A stretch of DNA of 64,000 nt from an uncultured Muribaculaceae bacterium (GTDB lineage: Bacteria > Bacteroidota > Bacteroidia > Bacteroidales > Muribaculaceae), in contig CANCXM010000015.1 in the NCBI GenBank assembly GCA_947381945.1, positions 1 to 64,000 of the forward strand. The letters run 5' to 3'. How positions within the stretch are numbered: the stretch's first letter is position 1; the number at the start of each line of letters is the position of its first letter. Made by a program: the position numbers and the translations under genes. Positions 53,183 to 62,767 of the stretch are shown in pieces. Below the pieces are notes generated by a model. It had not been told where the DNA came from and made no database searches. It saw only the letters and a list, made by a program, of their open reading frames with translations.

Positions 53183-55951
53183 ATGATTATGCAAAAAATC
53201 CATAGATTCATCACATCACTCCTATCCCTTTTCTTACTCTCATTTCTTTTCGGAGGCCTGAGCTCTTGCAAGGAAACAAAGGTCTACCGCATCGGTGTCT
53301 CGCAATGCAGCGATGACGACTGGCGTACAAAGATGAACGAGGAAATCAACCGCGAGATGATTTTTCACGACAATGCCATTGTTGAAATCCGCTCCGCCGA
53401 TGACAGCAATGACAAACAGATTGCCGACATACGTTATTTCGCCGACAACGGTTTCGACATCATAATCGCAGCTCCAAACGAAGCCGATGCCCTTACTCCT
53501 ATAATTAAAGAGGTCTATGAAGCGGGGATGCCGGTGCTACTCTTTGACCGAAACATCCACGGCGACAGCTACACTGCCTACCAAGGCTCAGACAACAGTG
53601 CCATCGGGCGCGCCGCAGGAGAACTGGCAGGAAATCTCGCCACCGGACATTGCAATATTCTTGAAATCATGGGCCTCGAAGGTTCAACCCCGGCTGATGA
53701 CCGCCACAAGGGATTCAACGAGATTGTCGACACGCGTCCGGATATGACTGTCGTTGGGAGTGCCTACGGAAACTGGAACGGCCCCGATGCGTCAGTGGTC
53801 ACTGACTCTCTTCTGAAACTCTATCCGCAGACCAATCTCATCTATGCCCACAATGACCGCATGGCCATCGCTGCCGCTAAGGTTGCCAATTCCATCGGTC
53901 GCGAGGATATAAAGGTCATCGGCATTGATGCCGCCCCGCAGATTGGCATAAAAGCAGTGAAAGAAGGTTTGATTGACGCGACATTCCTATATCCGACCGA
54001 CGGATATGAACTCATCCGCACGGCAATGGCAATCCTCGAAGGCAGACCATACGAGCGCAGACGTATGCTAAGCGCCGCCCCGATAGTAGATGCCTCGAAT
54101 GCCGAGATACTTCTCCTGCAGAATGACCAACTCAAGGAAGAGACCGCAAAAATCTCATGGCTCAAAGAACGGGTTGACGACTATTGGACAAAGCATTCCG
54201 TCCAGTCAACCCTGCTTTATGCGGCAATAGCAATCGTCACACTGCTTTTCATCCTTATATTTGCCATGCTTAGAGCTTTCTGGGTAAGGAAACAGCATCA
54301 GATGCGCCTCGCAGAGCAAAACAAGGCTCTTGAAGAACAGCGTGACCGAGTGATGGCTCTCAACCAACAACTGAATGAGGCAACACAGTCAAAACTCATG
54401 TTCTTCACGAATGTCTCTCATGACCTCCGCACACCTCTGACATTGATTGCCGGACCTGTCGAACAACTTGCCAATGCCGACAACCTTACCTCTACCCAGA
54501 AGACATTGGCACGTCTCGCCAACAAGAACGTGAAAATTCTGATGCGTCTCATCAATCAGATTCTGGACTTCCGTAAATATGAAAACGGAAAACTTGACCT
54601 GAATCTGACGGAAGTCGAGCTTGCCCCGCTTCTGAGAGAGTGGTGCGAGTCGTTCAGGAACATCGCCGTCAGCCGCGACATTAATTTCACAACCGACATT
54701 CCCGACGAAGGCATCCACACGGCCATAGACGTCGAGAAGGTCGAGCGAGTGATGTTCAACATCGTCTCCAACGCCTTCAAATATACCCGTCATAACGGCA
54801 GCATAGGGGTGGCGATGAAGTTGGTGGATGACAAAATCAATATCAGTGTCAGTGATACCGGAAAGGGAATCAGCGCCGAGGATCTATCACACATTTTCGA
54901 ACGTTTCTTCCAGGTTGACAAAATCCATCCCAATGGTTCAGGCATAGGGCTCTCACTTGCCAAAGCATTCATCGAACTCCACGGCGGAACCATCACGGCC
55001 GACAGCATCGAAGGAAAAGGGTCGGTGTTCACCGTGACCCTTCCTATAAGACATGTGGATGCACAACCCCACGACACACAGTCGCGGATTACAGCAAGCG
55101 ACGTCAGACTTGAACTTGAAGAGGTTGAGAATCCAACCGAAAACATCGGAGAAGATAAAACGACAGTCCTCATCATTGACGACAATCCCGACATCCGTTC
55201 GCTCGTCAGCACCTTGCTTAAGGATGATTACGTCGTGCTGACAGCCCCCGACGGCAGCAAGGGCCTGAAACTTGCGGCAAAATATATCCCCGACCTCATC
55301 ATCTGCGATGTGATGATGCCGGTGATGGACGGACTGGAGTGCTGCCGGAGATTGAAAAACGAACAATCCACATCACATATTCCTGTCCTCATGCTGACCG
55401 CATGTTCGATGGACGAGCAACGCATCCAGGGCTATGAGTGCGGGGCGGATGCCTACCTGTCAAAGCCGTTCAACGCCGATGTGCTGCTTGCGCGATGCCG
55501 GTCGCTCATCGAGAACCGCCGCCGCATAAAATCTCTTTGGCCTGCGATGGCTACGGATGTCAGGAATGCAGCGCGGGATACATCCGCTCTCCCCCCGGTC
55601 AGCGAAAACGGTGTCAGCGACATCGACAGCGAATTCTACACACGCTTCTGCAAAATCGTTGAAAGCGAAATGTCGAACCAGGAACTGAGTGTCGACAGCA
55701 TTGCCGGGAAAATGGGACTCGGCCGCAGCCAGTTCTACAGGAAAATAAAGGCACTGACAAACTACTCTCCGGTCGAACTGCTCAGGAATATGCGTCTGGC
55801 CAAAGCGCGCACACTGCTTTCGACAACCGAAAAGAGCGTTTCGGAAATAGCCTACGAAGTGGGATTCACCACTCCTGCCTATTTTGGCAAATGCTACAAG
55901 GACCGTTACAACGAGACTCCGTCAGAGATACGCGAACGCCTCAACAGATAA
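53183..55951 (+). CDS. Hybrid two-component sensor-regulator (HTCS) for fructan use
   Basis: A single-chain sensor and activator of 922 residues. After a signal segment comes a periplasmic sugar-binding domain (about 33-325, Peripla_BP/LacI-like) as in BT1754, which binds fructose. A transmembrane helix follows (about 341-368), then a histidine kinase domain (H413 in FFTNVSHDLRTPLTL; N box NIVSNAFKYT; GSGIGLSLAKAF). Next is a receiver domain (phospho-acceptor near D708 in IICDVMMPVMDG). A C-terminal AraC DNA-binding domain (about 830-922, with SEIAYEVGFTTPAYFGKCY) completes it. All catalytic residues are present. It is divergent from the GH32 operon and 271 bp upstream of susC, and should activate both. 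Confidence 0.96.
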   Translation: MIMQKIHRFITSLLSLFLLSFLFGGLSSCKETKVYRIGVSQCSDDDWRTKMNEEINREMIFHDNAIVEIRSADDSNDKQIADIRYFADNGFDIIIAAPNEADALTPIIKEVYEAGMPVLLFDRNIHGDSYTAYQGSDNSAIGRAAGELAGNLATGHCNILEIMGLEGSTPADDRHKGFNEIVDTRPDMTVVGSAYGNWNGPDASVVTDSLLKLYPQTNLIYAHNDRMAIAAAKVANSIGREDIKVIGIDAAPQIGIKAVKEGLIDATFLYPTDGYELIRTAMAILEGRPYERRRMLSAAPIVDASNAEILLLQNDQLKEETAKISWLKERVDDYWTKHSVQSTLLYAAIAIVTLLFILIFAMLRAFWVRKQHQMRLAEQNKALEEQRDRVMALNQQLNEATQSKLMFFTNVSHDLRTPLTLIAGPVEQLANADNLTSTQKTLARLANKNVKILMRLINQILDFRKYENGKLDLNLTEVELAPLLREWCESFRNIAVSRDINFTTDIPDEGIHTAIDVEKVERVMFNIVSNAFKYTRHNGSIGVAMKLVDDKINISVSDTGKGISAEDLSHIFERFFQVDKIHPNGSGIGLSLAKAFIELHGGTITADSIEGKGSVFTVTLPIRHVDAQPHDTQSRITASDVRLELEEVENPTENIGEDKTTVLIIDDNPDIRSLVSTLLKDDYVVLTAPDGSKGLKLAAKYIPDLIICDVMMPVMDGLECCRRLKNEQSTSHIPVLMLTACSMDEQRIQGYECGADAYLSKPFNADVLLARCRSLIENRRRIKSLWPAMATDVRNAARDTSALPPVSENGVSDIDSEFYTRFCKIVESEMSNQELSVDSIAGKMGLGRSQFYRKIKALTNYSPVELLRNMRLAKARTLLSTTEKSVSEIAYEVGFTTPAYFGKCYKDRYNETPSEIRERLNR

Positions 55952-56096
55952 AACCTCACACCGCCCCCCGTTGCTGTCGGAGCGACCGCACCCGCCCGAC
56001 AGCAACAAACAACAGAAAACATCAATAGTAACCAACCGCCATCAGTGGCCAAGTTATAAAAGTTCATGCCGCCCTGCCTGTATTGCCTCCCAAATT

Positions 56097-56157
56097 TGTT
56101 GCATAGTCTTCCAAAAATCGGTACATGAATAAATTTTGATAACCTGTGCAACATAAC
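56097..56157 (+). promoter_or_regulatory. Candidate sensor-regulator binding sites B and B' upstream of susC
   Basis: Site B (56097-56119) matches site A at 53074. An inverted half-site (complement of TTATGTTGCA) lies at 56148-56157, so two TGTTGCA cores face each other. The pair ends 27 bp before the -7 box at 56184-56191, a usual activator position. Confidence 0.6.
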
Positions 56158-56183
56158 TAATACACTGCAAATCAGCAAGGAGG

Positions 56184-56191
56184 TAATTTTG
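56184..56191 (+). promoter_or_regulatory. -7 box of the fructan susC promoter
   Basis: TAATTTTG is a full TAnnTTTG match, 32 bp upstream of the ATG at 56223. The -33 element is missing. The leader would be about 25 bases. Confidence 0.6.
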
Positions 56192-56222
56192 TGGCATGAA
56201 CAATAAACCAAAAACTATAATC

Positions 56223-59200
56223 ATGAAAAGAACTATCCTTCATGCCTTATTTCTACTTCTTGCAGTGATAGGCGCACAGGCACAGAACATCACTGTGCAT
56301 GGAACGGTCTATTCAAAGACCGATGACGAACCTCTGATCGGGGCAAGTGTAATGTCAGACATCAAAAGCGCCAACGGAGCGGCCACTGACATTGACGGAA
56401 AATTCACCATCAACGTCCCCGAGGGATCAAAACTTATAATATCTTACGTCGGCTACAAGACACTGACAGTAAAAGCTGCCCCCGAACTCACCGTCATGCT
56501 TGAGGAAGACACCGAGCTTCTCGATGAAGTAGTCGTTGTCGGTTACTCATCCGAAAAGAAATCAGACCTCACCGGTTCGGTATCGGTGGTTAGGATGAAA
56601 GATGTGGCCGACACTCCGACCGGCAACGTCATCCAGTCGCTCCAGGGCCGTGTGGCAGGTATGACCGTGACCACCGACGGTACTCCCGGCGGTTTGAGCA
56701 CCGGCACATCCATCCGTGGTGCATCATCGTTCCGTGGCGATGCCAACGGTCCGCTCTATGTAATCGACGGAGTCATGACCCGCGAGAATCCCGGCACAAT
56801 CCTCAACAGCAATGACGTCGAATCAATCCAGGTACTGAAGGATGCGGCTTCCGCCTCCATCTACGGTGCGCAGGCAGCCAACGGTGTCATCATCATCACC
56901 ACCAAACGTGCGAAATCCGGAGAGGCCAAGGTGACTTTTGACGCAACCCTCACTTTACAGACCTACAACAGCGGTCTCGACCTTCTCGATGCCTATCAGT
57001 GGGGCGATGTGTATTGGTCGGCCTACAAATATGCTCACAACGGAGCCACTCCTTCATCGGCAATCTACGGAAACGGAGCCACTCCTCAGCTTCAGACCTA
57101 CAAGAACCTCAACGGTGTGGATGTGCTTCCGCAGTCAACCGACTGGGAAAAGGAGATTCACCGCACAGCCCTCATGCAAACCTACAGCATCGGCCTCTCT
57201 AAAGGCTCGGAAAACGGTTCGTCGTCACTCTCCCTCAGTTGGCTTGACCATGACGGTATCGTGAAGGGTTCGGATTTCCAGCGTGTCAACACCCGTTTCA
57301 GTTCCGACTACGGCTATCTTGACAACCGTCTGAGAGCCGGCGGCAATGTGGCCGTCAACTGGTGGAAGGCACACTATATGCCCGATGGAGCGGAGGAGAA
57401 TGCCGTCAAGCAGCATCCCGCAAAAGCCGTCTACGATGAATCGGGCGTCTATGTCGACCAGATTAACGACGTGCTCGGCGATGCACCTAACATGATGCGT
57501 CTCATCGAGAACAACAAGGGCAACAAGCATGAATATTGGCGAGTGTTCGGAAACGCATATCTCCAGATTGAACCGGTGAAGAACCTTATCCTCAAGACAA
57601 ACTTCGGTATCAACTACTATAATGAGACCAACAAGACGTTCGAACCCAAATGGCTCCGCGACGATGTGAACAAACTCACACAGTCGACCGCCAAGAATGT
57701 GGATTGGGTATGGACAAACACCGCCCAATACAACATCGACTTCGGTAAGAACTCCATCATGGCCCTCGCTGGTGTTGAATCGAAGAAATATCACAATGAA
57801 AGCTTCTTCGGCTATGGTACGAGCCTGACCATCGAGGACCCCAATTACCTCTATCTTGGAAATGTCACCGCAAACAAAAACGTTGGGGCAGGCGCTTCGA
57901 ACTATTCGATGTTCTCAGGTTTCGGCAAACTCAATTACACATACGACAACAAGTATCTCCTCTCCTTCACCATCCGCCGCGATGCTTCCTCACGACTCTC
58001 AAAGGACCACAACTATGACTGGTTCCCATCCGTTTCGGCAGGATGGCGCATATCGCAGGAAAAATTCATGGAGAGCACCCGCTCATGGCTTTCCGATCTG
58101 AAGATACGAGGTTCGTGGGGTATCAACGGTAATGACCTTATCGACAATGAAGCCTTCTATGCCAAGTATCTCATGAGCCTCGACCGCGGCTCCTACAATA
58201 TGAGCGGCGATGGCGTGACCCTCTCACCCGGAGCTTTCCGCATACGCACCACCAACCCTGACCTGAAATGGGAAAAGACTTATCAGACCAACTTCGGTGT
58301 CGACGCCGGATTCTTCAACAACCGCCTCAACGTGTCACTTGACTATTTCTACAAGGAGACAAAGGACATGCTCGTCGAAAAGCCATACATCGCAACCATC
58401 GGCGAAGGCGGCTACTGCTGGTACAACGGCGGCGAGATGACCAACAAAGGATTCGAAGGCCAGATAAACTGGCGCTCCAATGTGAACAAGGATTTCAGCT
58501 ATGACATCGGCTTCAACTTCACGGTTTCAAAGAATAAGGTGACAGACCTCCTCGACGACATCTATTATTCCTACGGCGGCGGTTATGCAGGCCACTCTCT
58601 CGTCGGTCAATCGCTCGGCTCTTGGATGGGCTTCAAGACCGATGGCGTGTTCCACACTCAGGCAGAGGTTGATGAATACTGTCAGAAATATCAGGTCGAA
58701 TTCGGTCATCCGGCTGTAGGTCGCGTGAAATATGTCGATGCAGACGGTGATGGCAAAATCAACTACAATGACCGCACATGGTTGGGATGCGATCTTCCCA
58801 AGGCTCAGTTCGGCCTCAATCTCGGAGCAAACTGGAAGGGCTTTGACCTCAGCATGTTCTTCACATCCATCATCCGCGATGCCTTCAACAATTCGAAATA
58901 CTACACTGACCTGTTCCAGTGCTGGAACGGCAACCACGGCACCCGTCTGCTCGAAGCAGCCAAGGCATACGACCGCTTCCTTGAGACAGGAGTTTATAAC
59001 TGCGACACTCCCGCCCCGACAACCGACAATAACAACAACGAACATGAAGTGTCGGAATTCCATATCGAGAACGGCTCCTTCCTGCGCATGAAGACACTAA
59101 CCTTCGGCTATTCGATTCCGGCGGAACTCCGCAGCAAGCTGAGAATGTCGAATGCACGCATCTACTTCCAGGCCCAGAATCTTTTCACCGTCACCAACTA

Positions 59201-59282
59201 CTCCGGCGCTGACCCCGAAGGTCTCGGCTATCCCTACGCTCTTCCACGCCAGTACACTTTCGGCATCCAGTTCGGATTCTAA
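56223..59282 (+). CDS. SusC-like TonB-dependent transporter (fructan PUL)
   Basis: The 1019-residue outer-membrane protein imports fructo-oligosaccharides. It has a signal peptide ending AQAQ, a carboxypeptidase-regulatory-like domain (about 22-95), DEVVVVGYSSEKKSDLTG before the plug, NGVIIITTKRAKSGEA in the plug and a barrel ending FGIQFGF. The ATG at 56223 is chosen because an upstream start would lengthen the signal peptide and crowd the promoter. susD follows after 35 bp. Confidence 0.95.
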   Translation: MKRTILHALFLLLAVIGAQAQNITVHGTVYSKTDDEPLIGASVMSDIKSANGAATDIDGKFTINVPEGSKLIISYVGYKTLTVKAAPELTVMLEEDTELLDEVVVVGYSSEKKSDLTGSVSVVRMKDVADTPTGNVIQSLQGRVAGMTVTTDGTPGGLSTGTSIRGASSFRGDANGPLYVIDGVMTRENPGTILNSNDVESIQVLKDAASASIYGAQAANGVIIITTKRAKSGEAKVTFDATLTLQTYNSGLDLLDAYQWGDVYWSAYKYAHNGATPSSAIYGNGATPQLQTYKNLNGVDVLPQSTDWEKEIHRTALMQTYSIGLSKGSENGSSSLSLSWLDHDGIVKGSDFQRVNTRFSSDYGYLDNRLRAGGNVAVNWWKAHYMPDGAEENAVKQHPAKAVYDESGVYVDQINDVLGDAPNMMRLIENNKGNKHEYWRVFGNAYLQIEPVKNLILKTNFGINYYNETNKTFEPKWLRDDVNKLTQSTAKNVDWVWTNTAQYNIDFGKNSIMALAGVESKKYHNESFFGYGTSLTIEDPNYLYLGNVTANKNVGAGASNYSMFSGFGKLNYTYDNKYLLSFTIRRDASSRLSKDHNYDWFPSVSAGWRISQEKFMESTRSWLSDLKIRGSWGINGNDLIDNEAFYAKYLMSLDRGSYNMSGDGVTLSPGAFRIRTTNPDLKWEKTYQTNFGVDAGFFNNRLNVSLDYFYKETKDMLVEKPYIATIGEGGYCWYNGGEMTNKGFEGQINWRSNVNKDFSYDIGFNFTVSKNKVTDLLDDIYYSYGGGYAGHSLVGQSLGSWMGFKTDGVFHTQAEVDEYCQKYQVEFGHPAVGRVKYVDADGDGKINYNDRTWLGCDLPKAQFGLNLGANWKGFDLSMFFTSIIRDAFNNSKYYTDLFQCWNGNHGTRLLEAAKAYDRFLETGVYNCDTPAPTTDNNNNEHEVSEFHIENGSFLRMKTLTFGYSIPAELRSKLRMSNARIYFQAQNLFTVTNYSGADPEGLGYPYALPRQYTFGIQFGF

Positions 59283-59317
59283 TAACCATTGAACAATCAC
59301 AACAAAACAAAGACACA

Positions 59318-61084
59318 ATGAAACTTCACAATATATTCCTCGGACTCAGCCTCACAGCAATGCTGGCAAGCTGCAGCGACGATTTTCTCGAAAACAAACC
59401 GCAGGGAAGCCTTTCGGACGGAGTGATGAACTCGACCGAAGCCATTGACCTCCTGGTGAATTCTGCCTACGCTTCCCTCACCGGATTCACAAACGAACAG
59501 GGCGACCCCTGGGTGCGCCCGACCACCAACTGGAGTTTCGGTGAGGTCCGCGCGGACAATGCCTACAAAGGTGGAGGCGGAGAAGGCGACCTCTGGGACG
59601 TACATGCGATGGAAACCTTCCAGGTACAGTCCAACAACGGCAACCTCGACGGAAAATGGTTCAACCTCTACAGCCAGATATCACGCTGCAACGCCGCCCT
59701 CCGTGTCCTCAACAAGGCAGATGAGAATGAAGTGACCGTCAAAGCCTCACGCATCGCTGAAATGAAAGTGCTCCGCTCGCATTTTTATTTCGAACTTGTC
59801 CGCATGTTCAATAAGATTCCGTATATGGATGAGAATATGCCCGAGACCGACTATGTCAACGTGCCTAACGATGAATACACCCGCGATCAGCACCTGACCC
59901 GCATAGCAGCCGAACTCCTCGAAGCCGCTGAAAATCTGCCCGAACGCCAGAGCGAGGTCGGACGCATAAACCGCAACATCGCGCTTGCCTACGCAGCCAA
60001 AGTAAAGCTCTATCAGGCATACGAGCAGGACGAACAGACCCATGCAGTGGTCAGCGTCAACAAAGGTCTCATGAAAGAGGTAGTCGACCTCATTGACCGC
60101 GTCAAGGGTTACGATCTCCTGCCCGACTTCCAGGGCCTCGACCTCATTGCCAATGAAAACGGGCCCGAATCGGTGTTTGCCATCCAGTATTCAATGAACG
60201 ATGGCTCGGGTGATGCAGGCCGCGTCAACTGGAGCAATCTCCTCAATTCGCCCGGCGGCAACAGCCCCTATCACGGCGACGGCTTCTTCCTCCCCTCGCA
60301 GGATCTCATCAATGCCTACCAGACCGATGAAAACGGACTGCCTGTGTTCGACTATCAATCACGTCCCGATTATGCGACAGTAACATTCATAAATGACGAG
60401 CAGCAGACACTGTCGAACACGACACCGACCGTCGATCCCCGCCTCGACTTCGTCACCGGCCGCCCGACAATCACCTACAAGACATACCGTGCCACACCGT
60501 GCCAATCGTGGGTACGCGACCGCGGTGTCTACGGCCACAACTGTGCCAAACGTTTCTGGGTGTCGCCCGAATCATCCGACATGTATCAGGGATGGCCGTG
60601 GGGAGCCTCACAGCTCAACTGGCAGATTATCCGCTATGCCGACCTTCTTCTCTACAAGGCTGAGGCCCTCATCGAACTCGGAGGCGACAATCTTGAAGAA
60701 GCCCGCACACTCATCAACCGTATCCGCAGCCGAGCCATGAACAGCCCATACGTCAAGGATTTCAACGACCCCACCAAGTATGCAGCCAATTATAAAATCG
60801 GTCTGTATCCGGCAGCAGGATGGAATCAGGACTATGCCCGTCAGGCTCTCCGCACTGAAATGCGACTCGAAAAAGCCCTTGAGGGTGAGCGCTATTTCGA
60901 CCTCGTCCGCTGGGGAATCGCAAAAGATGTCATGACAGCCTACTTCAACGCCGAGAAGGACACCCGTATCTATTATCAGAACGCCTCGTTCGACTCCGGT
61001 GAAGAATACTTCCCTATCCCCGTCGCACAATATAACTTCTCTTTAGGCAAATACACCCAGAATCCCGGCTATCCGGCTTTCTGA
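59318..61084 (+). CDS. SusD-like nutrient-binding lipoprotein (fructan PUL)
   Basis: The 588-residue surface lipoprotein (lipobox LASCSDDFLENKPQGSL, with the acidic export signal) caps the SusC barrel. The SusD signature MRLEKALEGERYFDLVRWG is near the C-terminus. It is 35 bp downstream of susC. No third surface binding protein follows, in contrast to the B. thetaiotaomicron levan locus, where one is encoded next. Confidence 0.95.
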   Translation: MKLHNIFLGLSLTAMLASCSDDFLENKPQGSLSDGVMNSTEAIDLLVNSAYASLTGFTNEQGDPWVRPTTNWSFGEVRADNAYKGGGGEGDLWDVHAMETFQVQSNNGNLDGKWFNLYSQISRCNAALRVLNKADENEVTVKASRIAEMKVLRSHFYFELVRMFNKIPYMDENMPETDYVNVPNDEYTRDQHLTRIAAELLEAAENLPERQSEVGRINRNIALAYAAKVKLYQAYEQDEQTHAVVSVNKGLMKEVVDLIDRVKGYDLLPDFQGLDLIANENGPESVFAIQYSMNDGSGDAGRVNWSNLLNSPGGNSPYHGDGFFLPSQDLINAYQTDENGLPVFDYQSRPDYATVTFINDEQQTLSNTTPTVDPRLDFVTGRPTITYKTYRATPCQSWVRDRGVYGHNCAKRFWVSPESSDMYQGWPWGASQLNWQIIRYADLLLYKAEALIELGGDNLEEARTLINRIRSRAMNSPYVKDFNDPTKYAANYKIGLYPAAGWNQDYARQALRTEMRLEKALEGERYFDLVRWGIAKDVMTAYFNAEKDTRIYYQNASFDSGEEYFPIPVAQYNFSLGKYTQNPGYPAF

Positions 61085-61145
61085 CAAAAGTCTGCAGAAG
61101 TTTTCTCTAAGACATCATAAGGTAAAAAAGACGTTTTTTCGTAAC

Positions 61146-61191
61146 ATGAGAGGAGAATGGATTGAAGAAATCTCATCTCCTCTCATTTTTA
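61146..61191 (+). terminator. Intrinsic terminator between susD and the second GH32 gene
   Basis: ATGAGAGGAGA (61146-61156) and TCTCCTCTCAT (61176-61186) form a perfect 11-bp stem followed by TTTTT. It lies 62 bp beyond the susD stop. It overlaps a possible TTG start at 61162, which argues for the ATG at 61207 as the GH32 start. Partial read-through would make the GH32 gene weaker than susCD. Confidence 0.75.
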
Positions 61192-61206
61192 TCCAATATC
61201 AAATCC

Positions 61207-62688
61207 ATGCATTCATCTCTGAAAAAAATATCCTTCGTTTTCGCTGCAATCCTCCAATTCATGACAGTCAATGCGGATGAAAGTCTGTATAATGAACACT
61301 GGCGTCCGCAATATCACTTCACACCCGCCCACAGGTGGGTAGGAGACCCGTGCGGACTGGTCCACTTCAACGGGAAATTCCATGCCTACAGTTGGGGAGC
61401 CGCCGAATCGGATGATCTTCTGCACTGGACAGAAATCAATGACAATGCAATCAAAGGATTGCCGGAGAAAACAGCTCCATTCACCGGAAGTGTGGTCGTT
61501 GACCGTCATGACTCAGCCGGGTATGGGAAAGACACGTTCATCGCAGCGTTCACTTCTTTTGACGAACAGAGCAAAAAACAATCCCAGTCTATCGCATTCA
61601 GCCTCGATGAAGGCCGTACGTTCCGGTACTACGACCTCAATCCCGTTATTGACATCTGGAGCACTGAATTCCGTGACCCCACTGTCATCCGTGACGAGAA
61701 GAATTCCCGATGGATCATGCTCGTTGCAAAAGCTCTTGAAAAGAAGGTTTCATTCTATGGCTCATCCGACCTGAAGCATTGGGAATGGCTGAGTGATTTC
61801 GGGCCTGCGGGTGACAGCGAGAAGTCGTGGGAATGTCCGGATATGTTCCGGCTTCCGGTCGACGGCAATCCTGACGAAATGAAATGGGTGCTTCTCGTGT
61901 CCGTCAACTGGTCAAGAGAACAATATTTCGTAGGAGAGTTCGACGGTACGAGATTCATTCCCGACGATATGGACTGCCCACCTCAATATGTCGATGCGGG
62001 CCTCGACTACTATGCGTCCAGAACATTCCAGGACTATGACCATACGCTGCCGGAGACATACACAATCGGATGGGTCTCCACATGGGACTATGCACAGCAT
62101 GTCCCGACCACATACGGCAAGGGCGTATGGTCACTTCCACGGGCACTAAAGCTGAAAATGACAGATAATGGTCCTATTCTTTACCAACAGCCATACGAGT
62201 TCGCAAAAAAACTGCGGGGAAAGGTTTACGGGTTCAACAAAAAACTCCGGCCCGGAGTCACACCACTAAAAGAGATGACAACCATGGACAATTCCTATGA
62301 AATCTGCATGACAATCGACACTGAGACCGACAATACAATCGGACTGAACATATACGCCGGACAAGGACATAAAGTGGTCCTTACATACGATACTCAGTCC
62401 CACACGCTTCTCCTCGACCGTACAAATTCAACCGGGACAGATATTCCTAAATTCAGCCGTATAGCCTATTCCAAAGTCGAACCTGTCGATGGAAAAATAG
62501 AACTGAATATCTTCGTGGATAAATCACTCATCGAAATATTCGCGAACGGTGGAGAAACAGTGATGACAGCACTGGCATTTCCGGATGCCACAGACAACAA
62601 AGTTGAGCTTTCCGCACTCAATCCCGGCACAAAGGTTGAATTCAAGGCATATCCGATGAAATCGGTCTGGCAGAAGGAATTGGATTGA
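61207..62688 (+). CDS. GH32-family enzyme with an altered WxxDPxG motif
   Basis: From ATG at 61207 the protein has 493 residues with a signal peptide (MHSSLKKISFVFAAILQFMT, then VNADE) and no lipobox, so it is predicted periplasmic. The GH32 fold is clear: nucleophile D47, RDP with D157 and the acid E209 in WECPDMFRLP. The usual W(M/L)NDPNG is WVGDPCG here, so both Asn positions that line the fructose pocket are changed. Activity on fructans is still likely because all three acids remain, but the specificity may differ. It is the last gene of the fructan PUL. Confidence 0.9.
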   Translation: MHSSLKKISFVFAAILQFMTVNADESLYNEHWRPQYHFTPAHRWVGDPCGLVHFNGKFHAYSWGAAESDDLLHWTEINDNAIKGLPEKTAPFTGSVVVDRHDSAGYGKDTFIAAFTSFDEQSKKQSQSIAFSLDEGRTFRYYDLNPVIDIWSTEFRDPTVIRDEKNSRWIMLVAKALEKKVSFYGSSDLKHWEWLSDFGPAGDSEKSWECPDMFRLPVDGNPDEMKWVLLVSVNWSREQYFVGEFDGTRFIPDDMDCPPQYVDAGLDYYASRTFQDYDHTLPETYTIGWVSTWDYAQHVPTTYGKGVWSLPRALKLKMTDNGPILYQQPYEFAKKLRGKVYGFNKKLRPGVTPLKEMTTMDNSYEICMTIDTETDNTIGLNIYAGQGHKVVLTYDTQSHTLLLDRTNSTGTDIPKFSRIAYSKVEPVDGKIELNIFVDKSLIEIFANGGETVMTALAFPDATDNKVELSALNPGTKVEFKAYPMKSVWQKELD

Positions 62689-62767
62689 GCAGGGAAAAAC
62701 CATGCGGATTATTTCATCACAAAAACAGTCTCTCCAAAACACCAAATGTCCCGATACCGCTACACTA

